Source of the DNA: Fodinibacter sp963730365
Lineage (GTDB): Bacteria; Actinomycetota; Actinomycetes; Actinomycetales; Dermatophilaceae
DNA length: 64,000 nucleotides
NCBI GenBank assembly: GCA_963730365.1
Contig: CAVSRM010000008.1
Location: forward strand, 496,001-560,000
Reading direction: 5' to 3'
In this document: positions 1-8,601 of the stretch, piece by piece
How positions within the stretch are numbered: position 1 is the stretch's first letter
How the letters are laid out: each line of letters opens with the position of its first letter
The notes under the pieces: model-generated
Told to the model about the DNA's origin: nothing
Seen by the model: the letters and a program-made list of their open reading frames with translations, nothing else
Databases searched by the model: none
Translations under genes and position numbers: made by a program

Positions 1-647
1 AGCACCACCAGCGCGATGAGCCCACCGGTCCACGGGATGACCCCGAGGAGGTGGACGAACAGGGCGTTCACGGCGTCCTCGTGGCTCGCCGAGCCCGCTG
101 CGTGCCCGGTGAGTGACTGCACCACCACCGCGACGAGCCCGATGAGGGCCAGCCAGGCCATGGGCGCACGCCTGGTGCTCAGACGGGCCCCGACAGCGAC
201 GACAGCCGCGCCGATCGCGCTGAGCAGGAGCACCCGGGTGGTCTCGAGGGTCCACACGAACGAGGTGAACTGCTCGAGGAGCCCGGGCTCACCGAGCGGG
301 GTGCCGGCAAGGTCGGCGAAGCCGAGCACGACCTCGAGCAGCGCCGCGCTGGCCCACACGGTTGCCGCGGCCGCGGCATACCGGCTCGCGGTCCCCCGGC
401 GATCGGTGGTCGTCCGCTCGGGCACGACGAACGCGGCGAGCATGAGCAGGCCGATCGCGGCGCTCGCCGCGATCGTGGCCACCGTCGACGCGACCGGAAC
501 GCCCCAGCGGACCAGCGGGCCCGGGTCGGCGAGCGCCAACGGTGCCAGGGCCCCCGTGATGAGCGCGGCGACCCCCACCCCGACCACGCCTGCTGCGAGG
601 GTGGACCCCAGGGGGCGCGCCAGCTGTTGGGGTGGAGGGGCCGACAT
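1..647 (-). CDS. CopD-like copper resistance membrane protein (3' part outside window)
   Basis: About 215 N-terminal codons are visible; the gene runs off the left edge. The start is the ATG at 647 (MSAPPPQQLARP). The visible part has several hydrophobic segments (one near residues 15-40, others following) separated by short arginine-rich loops, and a segment TGHAAGS followed by HEDAVNALFVHLLGV with histidines, as in the CopD/YcnJ family. In actinobacteria this domain is often the N-terminal half of a fusion with a CtaG-type cytochrome c oxidase assembly domain; whether CtaG follows cannot be seen. It lies head to head with the next gene, with only 27 bp between starts, so their promoters must overlap. 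Identification is by recall of family pattern, hence moderate confidence. Confidence 0.7.
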   Translation of the reverse strand, partial: MSAPPPQQLARPLGSTLAAGVVGVGVAALITGALAPLALADPGPLVRWGVPVASTVATIAASAAIGLLMLAAFVVPERTTTDRRGTASRYAAAAATVWASAALLEVVLGFADLAGTPLGEPGLLEQFTSFVWTLETTRVLLLSAIGAAVVAVGARLSTRRAPMAWLALIGLVAVVVQSLTGHAAGSASHEDAVNALFVHLLGVIPWTGGLIALVV

Positions 648-674
648 GCCCTCCAGCGTAGGTACTGTGGCGCC

Positions 675-1523
675 ATGTCACTGCACCCCCCGGCCCCGAA
701 CGAGCTGGGCGAGCTCATCGACGCCTACGCGCAGACCGTCCGCAGCGTGATCGACCTCGGCCGCACGCTGCGCCCCGGCGACTCCGAGCTCGCGACGGAC
801 TGCCCGGGGTGGACCGTGGCCGACCAGCTGGCCCACGTCGTGGGCGGAGAGGCCATGGTGGCCGGCGACGAGGATCCCGACGTCGACGTGAGCGGGTTCG
901 CGCACGTGCGGCACGAGTTCGGGGCACGTCACGAGAAGGCCGTCGAGGCACGCCGCGGACGCCATGTCGACGAGGTCGTCGAAGAGCTGGAGGAGCGCCT
1001 CGACGAGCGTCTGGCCTTCTACGGGCGCGAGGGAGTCACCGCAGAGACGCCGTGTGACGGACCCTTCGGACCGACGACGATCGGGGGCCTGCTCGGCCTG
1101 CGTGTCTTCGACATCTGGGTGCACGAGCAGGACATCAGGGAGGCCATCGGCAGGCCGGGGGGTCTGGACACCGCGGGGGCCGCGCTCTCGGTGAGCAGGG
1201 TGTTCGCCGCAGTTCCGCGCCTCGTGGCCAGGGACGCAGCCGTCCCCCCGGGGCACGCCGTCGTCCTCGACCTCACGGGCCCGACCGTCGGCAGGGCGGG
1301 CGCGCGGGTCGAGGAGGTGGACGGGAAGCGGGTCGGCATCCCCCTGTTCGCGGGAGGCCAGGAGGAGCACCCCGACGTCGTGACGACGTCGCTGACGATG
1401 TCCACGCGGGTCGCGATGCGGCTGGCGGCCGGGCGCAAGGACCCTGCCGAGCTGCACGTCGTGGTGTCCGGTGACGAGGAGATCGCCGAGCGAGTGCTGC
1501 GCGCCCTCCCGATGACCCCCTGA
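675..1523 (+). CDS. Mycothiol-dependent maleylpyruvate isomerase family protein
   Basis: 282 residues. The N-terminal half matches the DinB-like MDMPI_N four-helix fold: a CPGWTVADQLAHVVGGE-type segment near residues 35-55 supplies the Trp and metal-binding His typical of the family, and a GLRVFDIWVHEQDIRE segment in the middle supplies the later His/Glu/Asp helix. The C-terminal part is the sterol-carrier-like domain usual in these actinobacterial proteins. Members use mycothiol or a bound metal; the substrate here is unknown, and the maleylpyruvate isomerase name is only the family name. Start chosen at the ATG at 675 because the residues upstream in frame (from 627) overlap the divergent gene and look non-coding. 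Confidence 0.82.
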   Translation: MSLHPPAPNELGELIDAYAQTVRSVIDLGRTLRPGDSELATDCPGWTVADQLAHVVGGEAMVAGDEDPDVDVSGFAHVRHEFGARHEKAVEARRGRHVDEVVEELEERLDERLAFYGREGVTAETPCDGPFGPTTIGGLLGLRVFDIWVHEQDIREAIGRPGGLDTAGAALSVSRVFAAVPRLVARDAAVPPGHAVVLDLTGPTVGRAGARVEEVDGKRVGIPLFAGGQEEHPDVVTTSLTMSTRVAMRLAAGRKDPAELHVVVSGDEEIAERVLRALPMTP

Positions 1524-1598
1524 CCCACCCTCGACAACGGGCTCCGCCTCGGGGCCGAGGGGGCGACGACGACGGCATCGCGATTAGGGTTTCCGCCC

Positions 1599-2078
1599 AT
1601 GGCGTCCTTCACCACCGGCACCGTCTCCGAGGCCACCGTCACCGCTCACCCCGAGGAGGTCTGGTCCGCGCTGTCCGAGCCGACCCTCATCGCGCAGCTC
1701 ACGCCGTTCCTCAAGAAGGTGAGCCCTCACGGTGACGAGCACTGGGTCTGGGAGCTGTCGAGGATCCCGGTGCTCGGCAAGAGCTTCTCGTTCACCTTCA
1801 CGGAGCGGATGAGCTTCGACGAACCCCACCGCATCGAGTTCGTCCACGACCCGAGCGCCTCAACGGACCACGAGCTGGCCGGCGTCGAGGGCTGGTACGC
1901 GCTGACCCGGCACCCCAAGGGCACCCACCTGCAGACCTCGATGGACATCACCGTCGAGCTGCCCTTCCCGGCACTCACGAGGCCCGCGGTGACGGCCGCC
2001 ATGAAGGGCGTCGTCGCGCTCATGGGCCAGCGCTTCTCGAGCAACTTGCTGCACCACCTGAACGCCAGCACCGTCTGA
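1599..2078 (+). CDS. SRPBCC (START-like) family protein
   Basis: 159 residues. The opening pattern (VSEATVTAHPEEVWSALSEP followed by a hydrophobic-binding-cavity beta sheet) is characteristic of the SRPBCC/polyketide cyclase-like superfamily, where an N-terminal beta strand and short helices start a cup-shaped lipid- or ligand-binding fold. The length equals one complete domain. It is monocistronic, 75 bp after the maleylpyruvate-isomerase-like gene. No catalytic residues can be assigned, so the ligand is unknown. Start is the ATG at 1599; there is no strong ribosome-binding site before it. Confidence 0.75.
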   Translation: MASFTTGTVSEATVTAHPEEVWSALSEPTLIAQLTPFLKKVSPHGDEHWVWELSRIPVLGKSFSFTFTERMSFDEPHRIEFVHDPSASTDHELAGVEGWYALTRHPKGTHLQTSMDITVELPFPALTRPAVTAAMKGVVALMGQRFSSNLLHHLNASTV

Positions 2079-2202
2079 CTGCCGCGTCACGGGGGGGCAC
2101 CGCGGCCGGGGCGCCACCTCCACGACGTCGCCGCGAGCGCCCCGGGCCACGCGGGTGGCCACGACATTCGACAGGATTGTGGGAATGTCGGAGCCGTTCC
2201 TA

Positions 2203-2225
2203 TAGTTGCATGCTGCAAGCAACTA
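2203..2225. promoter_or_regulatory. Probable MarR operator (palindrome) before the MarR-MFS operon
   Basis: TAGTTGC (2203-2209) and GCAACTA (2219-2225) form a perfect 7-bp inverted repeat with a 9-bp spacer. Nested inside it, TTGCA-TGC-TGCAA (2206-2218) is a second palindrome. The site lies 18 bp before the MarR start codon in an unusually AT-rich patch, exactly where an autorepressor would block transcription of both the regulator and the pump. A strong ribosome-binding sequence, AGGAGGTGA, follows at 2228-2236. Confidence 0.72.
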
Positions 2226-2242
2226 TCAGGAGGTGATGCCGG

Positions 2243-2710
2243 ATGCCGTTCCGCACCGTGCCGTCGACCCCGACCGCCGTCCTCGGCGACGACCTCATCC
2301 GGGTGTTCAAGCTGCTCCACACCGTGCGCGCCCAGGCGCCCCGCCAGCACCCCGCCGTGGACCCGATGGCCTACCCGTTGCTGTTCCAGCTGGCCACCCG
2401 TCACATGCGGGTCTCGGAGCTCGCCGAGCTGCTGCACACCGACGTCTCGACCGTGAGCCGTCAGGTGAGCACTCTCGTCGACCTGCAGTTCGTCACCCGC
2501 GGTCCGGACCCGGACGACGGCAGGGCCCAGGCCCTCAGCCTCAGCGACCAGGGCAGGGAGCTGCTCGCCGACATCCGCGCCAGCCGGGACGTCTGGCTGC
2601 AAGGTGTCCTCGCCGACTGGTCGGACGACGACGTCCGACGGTTCTCCACACACCTCCAACACTTCGCCTCGGACCTCGAGGCCTCCCTCTACCGCAACGA
2701 CAAGGACTGA
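2243..2710 (+). CDS. MarR family transcriptional regulator
   Basis: 155 residues, the usual MarR length. The winged helix-turn-helix is at about residues 55-100 (RVSELAELLHTDVSTVSRQV as the helix-turn-helix, then the wing with the family's D-x-R signature, here DDGR at 91-94). It is followed after 3 bp by a DHA2-type MFS gene, the classic arrangement of a repressor with the efflux pump it controls. The palindrome at 2203-2225 is the likely binding site. The inducer, presumably a pump substrate of phenolic or drug type, cannot be read from sequence. Confidence 0.88.
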   Translation: MPFRTVPSTPTAVLGDDLIRVFKLLHTVRAQAPRQHPAVDPMAYPLLFQLATRHMRVSELAELLHTDVSTVSRQVSTLVDLQFVTRGPDPDDGRAQALSLSDQGRELLADIRASRDVWLQGVLADWSDDDVRRFSTHLQHFASDLEASLYRNDKD

Positions 2711-2713
2711 TCG

Positions 2714-4450
2714 ATGAGCTCCACGCCGTCACCGGAGACATCTCCGGACGCACGTACCGCAGCCCCGGAGGGGGCAGTCGCTCCCCCGCCCGGGGCCGAT
2801 GCCCCCGAGGGCCCGCTGACCCACCGCCAGATCATCACGATCCTCATCGGGCTGATGATGGGCATGTTCCTCGCGGCCCTCGACCAGACCATCGTGGCGA
2901 CAGCCATCCGCACCATCGCCGACGACCTCAAGGGGCTGGAGCACCAGGCGTGGGCGACGACGGCGTACCTCATCACCGCAACCATCGTGACGCCGCTCTA
3001 CGGCAAGCTCGGTGACATCTACGGCCGCAAGAAGCTCTTCATCACGGCCATCTCGATCTTCATCGTCGGATCGGTGCTGTGCACCTTCGCGACGTCGATG
3101 GGTCAGCTCGCGGCCTTCCGCGCCGTGCAGGGGCTCGGCGCCGGTGGCCTGTTCTCGCTCGCGCTCGCGATCGTCGGCGACATCGTGCCTCCCCGGGAGC
3201 GCGCGAAGTACCAGGGCTACTTCCTCGCCGTCTTCGGCACCTCCTCGGTGCTCGGCCCGGTCATCGGTGGCTTCTTCGCCGGGGCCGACACGATCTTCGG
3301 CATCACCGGCTGGCGCTGGGTGTTCCTCGTGAACGTGCCCATCGCCATCGCCGCGCTCATCGTCGTGTCGAAGACCCTGCACCTGCGCCACACCCGCCTG
3401 GACCACCGCGTCGACTGGGTCGGCGCCGTGCTCCTCTCGGTCGCCCTGGTCCCGCTGCTGCTCGTCGCCGAGCAGGGCCGTGAGTGGGGGTGGACCTCCA
3501 CCAACGCGATCACGTGCTACGTCATCGGTGTCGTCGCCGCCATCGGCTTCTTCCTTCAGGAGACGCGGATGGGGCCGGAGGCGATCCTCCCGCTGAAGAT
3601 GTTCCGCAACAAGACCGTCGGGGTCTCGTCGGTGGCCTCACTCCTCATCGGCGTCGCCATGTTCGGTGGGCTGGCAAGCCTCCCGCTCTACCTCCAGATC
3701 GTCAAGGGGGCGACGCCGACCGAGGCCGGCCTGCAGCTGCTGCCGCTGACCCTGGGCATCATGGTCGGCTCGATCTTCTCCGGCCAGGTCATCTCCCGCA
3801 CCGGGCGCTACCGGATCTTCCCCGTCATCGGTGCCGCGCTGCTGACGCTCTCGCTCTTCACCTTCCACTACGTCGCCTACGACACCCCCTTGTGGCAGGT
3901 CATGGTCGTCATGCTCTTCTTCGGGCTCGGGCTCGGCTTCAACTTCCAGCCGCTCACGCTGGCCGTCCAGAACGCCGTGCCGCCGCAGCAGATCGGCGTC
4001 GCCACCTCCACGGCGACCTTCACCCGGCAGATGGGCGGGACGATCGGCACAGCGGTCTTCCTGACCGTCCTGTTCTCGACCGTCCCGGACAAGATCACTG
4101 CCGCCTTCAGCAGGTTCGCGCCGACGGCGGAGTTCCAGGCAGCCCTGAAGGACCCGGCGAACGCCGCGTTCGCCCAGCAGCTCGAGGCCTCCCAGGGCAG
4201 CTCTGCGGCCGCGAGCGGCGTCCTCTCGGACAGCTCGTTCCTCACCACCCTGGACGAGCGCCTCGCCAAGCCCTTCCTCGTGGGCTTCTCGGAGTCGATG
4301 GACCTCGTGTTCCTCGTCGGCGCCGGCGTCATGGTCATCGGCTTCCTCGTCATGCTCCTGCTGCCCGAGGTCGAGCTCCGCTCGGGGTCGAGCTACGACG
4401 AGCGTGCGGCCAGCGAGGAGCCCAAGACCCCGGCCCCGGCCGCCGGCTGA
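2714..4450 (+). CDS. MFS drug:H+ antiporter, DHA2 (EmrB/QacA) family
   Basis: 578 residues with about 14 predicted membrane spans. Diagnostic motifs are LDQTIVATAIRTI in the first span (motif D1, carrying the membrane-embedded Asp), GKLGDIYGRKK between spans 2 and 3 (motif A), and a GPVIGG motif C in span 5, which marks exporters. The N-terminus is a proline/alanine-rich cytoplasmic tail of about 35 residues. It starts 3 bp after the MarR gene, so both are almost certainly co-transcribed. Function inferred: proton-driven export of lipophilic drugs or toxic compounds; substrate unknown. Confidence 0.9.
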   Translation: MSSTPSPETSPDARTAAPEGAVAPPPGADAPEGPLTHRQIITILIGLMMGMFLAALDQTIVATAIRTIADDLKGLEHQAWATTAYLITATIVTPLYGKLGDIYGRKKLFITAISIFIVGSVLCTFATSMGQLAAFRAVQGLGAGGLFSLALAIVGDIVPPRERAKYQGYFLAVFGTSSVLGPVIGGFFAGADTIFGITGWRWVFLVNVPIAIAALIVVSKTLHLRHTRLDHRVDWVGAVLLSVALVPLLLVAEQGREWGWTSTNAITCYVIGVVAAIGFFLQETRMGPEAILPLKMFRNKTVGVSSVASLLIGVAMFGGLASLPLYLQIVKGATPTEAGLQLLPLTLGIMVGSIFSGQVISRTGRYRIFPVIGAALLTLSLFTFHYVAYDTPLWQVMVVMLFFGLGLGFNFQPLTLAVQNAVPPQQIGVATSTATFTRQMGGTIGTAVFLTVLFSTVPDKITAAFSRFAPTAEFQAALKDPANAAFAQQLEASQGSSAAASGVLSDSSFLTTLDERLAKPFLVGFSESMDLVFLVGAGVMVIGFLVMLLLPEVELRSGSSYDERAASEEPKTPAPAAG

Positions 4451-4460
4451 GAGCGGGTCC

Positions 4461-5711
4461 TCACAGGTGGGGTAGTCCGGCGACAGCAGATGCCGCGGCT
4501 GCCCCACCGTCGGTGTCGCCGCCGGCACGCTCCGCCCGCTCCAGCGACGTCCGCCGGACCGCGACGATCACCACCGCGAGGGCACCGGCCAGGACGGGCA
4601 CGGCATACGCGGGCTGCGCCCCCCAGGCCTCGATCGCCCAACCGCCGACCGCGGACCCGATGGAGATGCCGATGAGCAGCCCCGTGATGGCGACGGCCAT
4701 GCCCTCCGTGATGAGCGCCCGCGGCACGAGCCGTTGCGCCAGCGACAGGCTCGTGATGAGCATCGGCGCCGTCGCCGACCCGGCCACGAGCATGACGACC
4801 GCGAGGGGCCACACGCCGCCGACGACGAGGGCCGGCGCCTCGAGGACGAACATCCCACCCGCCGCCACGAGGAGGCGCGTGGTCAGCGAGGACCGGAAGG
4901 CCCGGGTGCCGAACAGGATGCCCGACACTGTGGACCCGACCGCGAACGCTCCGAGGACCACGCTCGAGAAGCTCGCGCTGCCCTGCTCGGCGGTGTAGGC
5001 CACGGCGATGACCTCGTTGGCCCCGAAGATCACACCCGTCATGACGAGAGCGGTGGCCACGATCAGCAGTCCGGGACGCCGCACCGCGACGCCCGGCGGG
5101 CGCTGGTCGTGCGGGACCACGGGCGGCTCGGTCTGGCGGGCCGAGAGGAACGTGAGCATCCCGACGAGGAAGAGGGCCTCCGCCAGGAGCAGCCCAGCCT
5201 CGGGGAACCAGAGGGTCGACACGAGCACCCCGACGACCGGCCCGACGACGAAGGCCGCCTCGTCTGCCACCTGCTCGAAGGACATGGCGGTGTGCAGGCG
5301 GTCGGGCTCGTCCCGGTAGATGTGCGCCCACCGCGCCCGCGACATCGGCCCGGGCTCGGGGAGGAGGGCGCTCAGGCCGTAGAGCACGAAGAGGGTCCAC
5401 GCCGGCGCGCCCACCCAGGACGCCAGCACCGTGGCCAGGCCCGACAGGGAGGCGACCAGGATGAACGGCAGCGCAGCGCGCCGCTGCCCGTACCGGTCGA
5501 TGAGCCGCCCGATGAACGGGCCTGCAGCGGCCAGCACCGCCACGCCCACGGCCGACACCGCGCCCGCCAGCCCGAAGGAGCCGCGGCGCTCGCTGATCAT
5601 GATGATCACCGAGACCCCGAACATCGCCCCACCGACGCGGGAGAAGGCCGTGCCGGAGAGGAACCGCAGGGCTCCGGGGACCTTGAAGAGCGGCGCGTAG
5701 GCGGACAGCAC
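4461..5711 (-). CDS. MFS transporter (12-span type)
   Basis: 416 residues with about 12 hydrophobic spans. The loop-2/3 motif A is present as GRLIDRYGQRRA, preceded by a PFIGRL context, and the C-terminal half repeats the pattern more weakly. The family resembles actinobacterial permeases annotated only as MFS transporters; the substrate is unknown. It lies 8 bp downstream of the acyl-CoA dehydrogenase gene on the same strand, so the two probably form an operon. It is convergent with the DHA2 pump, with 10 bp between stop codons. Confidence 0.85.
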   Translation of the reverse strand: MLSAYAPLFKVPGALRFLSGTAFSRVGGAMFGVSVIIMISERRGSFGLAGAVSAVGVAVLAAAGPFIGRLIDRYGQRRAALPFILVASLSGLATVLASWVGAPAWTLFVLYGLSALLPEPGPMSRARWAHIYRDEPDRLHTAMSFEQVADEAAFVVGPVVGVLVSTLWFPEAGLLLAEALFLVGMLTFLSARQTEPPVVPHDQRPPGVAVRRPGLLIVATALVMTGVIFGANEVIAVAYTAEQGSASFSSVVLGAFAVGSTVSGILFGTRAFRSSLTTRLLVAAGGMFVLEAPALVVGGVWPLAVVMLVAGSATAPMLITSLSLAQRLVPRALITEGMAVAITGLLIGISIGSAVGGWAIEAWGAQPAYAVPVLAGALAVVIVAVRRTSLERAERAGGDTDGGAAAASAVAGLPHL

Positions 5712-5719
5712 GACAGGGG

Positions 5720-6922
5720 TCAGCGGAAGGCCGACTCACCGGTCAGGGCCTGGCCGATGACGAGGGTGTGCATCTCGACGGTGCCCTCGTACGTGAGCAC
5801 CGACTCGAGGTTGTTGGCATGGCGCATGACGGGGTACTCGCCGCTGACGCCGTTGGCTCCGAGGATGGTCCGCGCGGTGCGGCAGATCTCGATGGACTTG
5901 GTGATGTTGTTGTACTTGCCCACCGACACCTGCTCGGGGCGCAGGCCCACCGAGTCCTTGCGACGGCCCAGGTGCAGGGCGAGGAGCTGACCGAGCTGGA
6001 GCTCGGTGGCCATGGTGGCGAGCTTGGCCTGGGTCAGCTGGAAGCCGGCGATGGGTCGACCGAACTGGGTCCGCTCCATCGCGTAGCGCCGCGCCGTGTC
6101 GAGCGAGGCCCGAGCAGCGCCCAGGGAGCCCCAGACGATCCCGTAGCGCGCCTCGGACAGGCAGGACAGCGGCCCCTTGAGTCCGGTGACGTCCGGCAGC
6201 ACGGCGTCCGCGGGGAGCCGAAGGTCCTCGAAGGTGAGCTCCGAGGTGACCGACGCACGCAACGACATCTTGTGCGTGATCGTGTGGGCGGCGAAGCCCG
6301 GCGTGTCCGTGGGGACCACGAACCCCCGGATGCCGCCATGCTCCTCGCCGGCATTCGCCCAGACGACCGCGACGTCGGCGATGGAGCCGTTGGTGATCCA
6401 CATCTTCGACCCGTTCAGCACCCAGTCCCCGCCGTCGCGGCGGGCCCGGGTGCGCATTCCGGCCGGGTCCGAACCGTGGTCGGGCTCGGTCAGCCCGAAG
6501 CAGCCGATCGCCTCACCCGCAGCCATCCGAGGGAGCCACTCCTGCTTCTGCTCCTCGGACCCGAAGCGCCAGATCGCGAACATCGCGAGGCTGCCCTGCA
6601 CCGAGACCAGCGACCGGATGCCGGAGTCCGAGGCCTCGAGCTCGAGGCAGGCCAGCCCGTAGTCGACCGACGACATGCCGGCACAGCCATAGCCCTCCAG
6701 GTGCATGCCCAGCAGACCCACCTTGCCGAACTCGAGCGCGAGGTCGCGGGCGACCGGGAGGCCACCCTGCTCGTACCAGTCCATGACGTAGGGGTCGACC
6801 GCGTCGGCGCAGACCTGGCGCACGGTCGCCCGGATCGCCTTCTCCTCGTCGGTGAGCAGCGAGTCCACGTCGACCAGGTCCAGGGGGTCGGAGGGGCGCT
6901 TGGGCATGGTCGACGAGCTCAT
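5720..6922 (-). CDS. Acyl-CoA dehydrogenase, glutaryl-CoA dehydrogenase-like
   Basis: 400 residues with complete FAD acyl-CoA dehydrogenase architecture: an N-terminal helical domain, a middle beta domain with CFGLTEPDHGSDPAGM and KMWITNGSIAD, and a C-terminal helical domain with RTQFGRPIAGFQLTQ and ILGANGVSGEYPVMRH. The catalytic base is the Glu in LTYEGTVEMHTL near the C-terminus, placed as in glutaryl-CoA dehydrogenases. Glutaryl-CoA dehydrogenase oxidises and decarboxylates glutaryl-CoA to crotonyl-CoA in lysine/tryptophan breakdown; this assignment is by similarity, and related short/branched-chain enzymes are possible. Start taken at ATG 6922 (MSSSTMPKRP); a longer arginine-rich extension upstream looks spurious. 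Confidence 0.88.
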   Translation of the reverse strand: MSSSTMPKRPSDPLDLVDVDSLLTDEEKAIRATVRQVCADAVDPYVMDWYEQGGLPVARDLALEFGKVGLLGMHLEGYGCAGMSSVDYGLACLELEASDSGIRSLVSVQGSLAMFAIWRFGSEEQKQEWLPRMAAGEAIGCFGLTEPDHGSDPAGMRTRARRDGGDWVLNGSKMWITNGSIADVAVVWANAGEEHGGIRGFVVPTDTPGFAAHTITHKMSLRASVTSELTFEDLRLPADAVLPDVTGLKGPLSCLSEARYGIVWGSLGAARASLDTARRYAMERTQFGRPIAGFQLTQAKLATMATELQLGQLLALHLGRRKDSVGLRPEQVSVGKYNNITKSIEICRTARTILGANGVSGEYPVMRHANNLESVLTYEGTVEMHTLVIGQALTGESAFR

Positions 6923-7048
6923 GGGGTCATCATGCCGCCCCCTGTGAGCACGCGACCACCGGGTTCGGTTCCGGGAACCCGCCACGGGGAGCGACGTCCG
7001 TGCTGCTCCGGCCGCGGCGTGCCGGGCTCGTGGCGAACCACCGCCGCC

Positions 7049-8503
7049 TCAGCGTGCGGAGGCGGACCCGAGGAGCGCCGCCAGTCCCAGCGCGCTGCGC
7101 GGATCGTAGGCCGCCCGCCACAGACCGCCGTGCGCCGCGGCATACGCCTCGTCCTGCCACGGCAGCTCCTGGGCCGGGGAGCCGCCCATCAGGTCGTGGA
7201 CGAGCAGGGCCGCCATGAGGGTGTTGGCCGTGCCGGGCTCGAAGACCTCGACACCGAAGCGGTGGGCCCCCGCGTAAGCGGCAGCGAGTGCCCTGTTCTT
7301 GAGCACGGAGCGGGTGCGTGTCGGCGGGGCAACCTTGAAGGAGACCTGCGCGCCCTCGGCTCGGGCGGCGGTGGCCCGCCAGCGCTGGATACGTTTGGCC
7401 AGAAGGTAGTTCGGGCCCTGCTGGAGGACGACCGAGTCGTTGATGCCCGGGTCCTCCCCCGGCACGTAGTTGCGGCGCAGCAGTCGGCCACCTGACAACG
7501 TACGCAGCGGCACCCGGAGCACCTTGGACGTCCGGCGTCGCGCGTAGCTGTCGGTTGCGGCCTGCACCGCGTCGCGCGGAACGGCGAAGATGTCCGTCGG
7601 GGTGGCGAGGAAGGACAGCGCCGTGTTCGACCGATCGCGGCGCACCGACTGCGTGAGGACGTCGACCGCCGTGCTGACGCGCACGTTCGTGGCGCCGTCG
7701 GCGTAGACGTAGTTGCCCAGGACGAGGGAGCCGTCCAGCCCACGCACCCATGCCGTGGCGGCGGGAAGGTCGTGGATGAGGTCGATCCCGGCGCGCTCCG
7801 GCAGGGGCCCGTCTCCGCTGGTCACGGGCACGAGGAGCCGCCCGGCGCTGCCGGCCGTGTCCTCCAGCAGCCGCTCCCACAGCTGCGGCCTCGTCAGGTC
7901 GACGGCTGCGACAGTCGCCCCCCACCGCAGCAGCGAACGCAGCGGGCCCATCTCCGCGGCGGCCCCGAGCACCACGACGGTTCGTCCCTGGAGGGACAGC
8001 CACTCGGGATGGTCGATGACGGCACCGACGGCCTCGCGCAAGGTCGGCTCGACGGTGCCCTGGTCGACCCACGCGTCGAGCTGGCGACGCAGGTCGTCAC
8101 CGCCGAGGCGCTGCCCCCGGTAGGGGATGGTCAGCGCGGTGTCGGGCTCGCCCTCCCCACCCAGCACCTCGGTGGACAGGCCGTCGGCCTCGCCGGCCGC
8201 GCCCGCGGGGGCCTGGTCGAGGCGACCCTCGGAGCCCTCCGGGTCGCGCCAGGTCATGCGGGAGTGGACCGAGGCGAGGCCGGCCTCGGCGATCGACCGG
8301 GCGTCGGAGTAGCTCGGCAGCCCTGCCTCGACCAGCCGTCGGAAGTGTGTGAGGTAGCCGCTGCGCCAGTTGGTCTCGCGCAGTGCGGCAGCCGAGCCCA
8401 CCGGATCGACCGGCGCGAGGGCATCCGAGACCACCGACCTGCCGGTGGCACTCGTCGAGCGCCGCCCGTCGACCTCCGGGAACACCACACCGTGATCAGT
8501 CAT
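7049..8503 (-). CDS. Conserved protein of unknown function with a Rossmann-like segment
   Basis: 484 residues; I do not recognise a named family. A Rossmann-like nucleotide-binding segment is visible in the middle: TVVVLGAAAEMGPL (VxGxxxxxG pattern) followed by a strand ending GATVAAVDLTR, where an acidic residue closes the second strand. Further on are GNYVYADGATNVRVS and a basic segment around VLRVPLRTLSGGRLLRRNYVPG. There is no signal peptide or membrane span. The N-terminal region (NWRSGYLTHFRRLVEAGLPSYSDARSIA) is helical. The gene stands alone between the dehydrogenase/MFS operon and the bkd operon, on the same strand. Function is unknown; an NAD(P)- or nucleotide-binding role is inferred only from the glycine motif. 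Confidence 0.8.
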   Translation of the reverse strand: MTDHGVVFPEVDGRRSTSATGRSVVSDALAPVDPVGSAAALRETNWRSGYLTHFRRLVEAGLPSYSDARSIAEAGLASVHSRMTWRDPEGSEGRLDQAPAGAAGEADGLSTEVLGGEGEPDTALTIPYRGQRLGGDDLRRQLDAWVDQGTVEPTLREAVGAVIDHPEWLSLQGRTVVVLGAAAEMGPLRSLLRWGATVAAVDLTRPQLWERLLEDTAGSAGRLLVPVTSGDGPLPERAGIDLIHDLPAATAWVRGLDGSLVLGNYVYADGATNVRVSTAVDVLTQSVRRDRSNTALSFLATPTDIFAVPRDAVQAATDSYARRRTSKVLRVPLRTLSGGRLLRRNYVPGEDPGINDSVVLQQGPNYLLAKRIQRWRATAARAEGAQVSFKVAPPTRTRSVLKNRALAAAYAGAHRFGVEVFEPGTANTLMAALLVHDLMGGSPAQELPWQDEAYAAAHGGLWRAAYDPRSALGLAALLGSASAR

Positions 8504-8547
8504 CCGTGTCTTCTCCTGAGGTCGTTGATCTACCGCGGTCCGTCACC

Positions 8548-8563
8548 GGCGCCGTGGGGCGCC
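8548..8563. terminator. Possible GC hairpin after the bkd operon
   Basis: GGCGCC (8548-8553) and GGCGCC (8558-8563) can pair with a 4-base loop. The hairpin sits about 40 bp downstream of the bkdC stop and upstream of the 484-residue protein gene. There is no T-tract, so this is only a weak candidate. Confidence 0.22.
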
Positions 8564-8601
8564 TGCCCTGCCACGCCGAAACCAGCCGTCTCCGACCCCG
8601 G

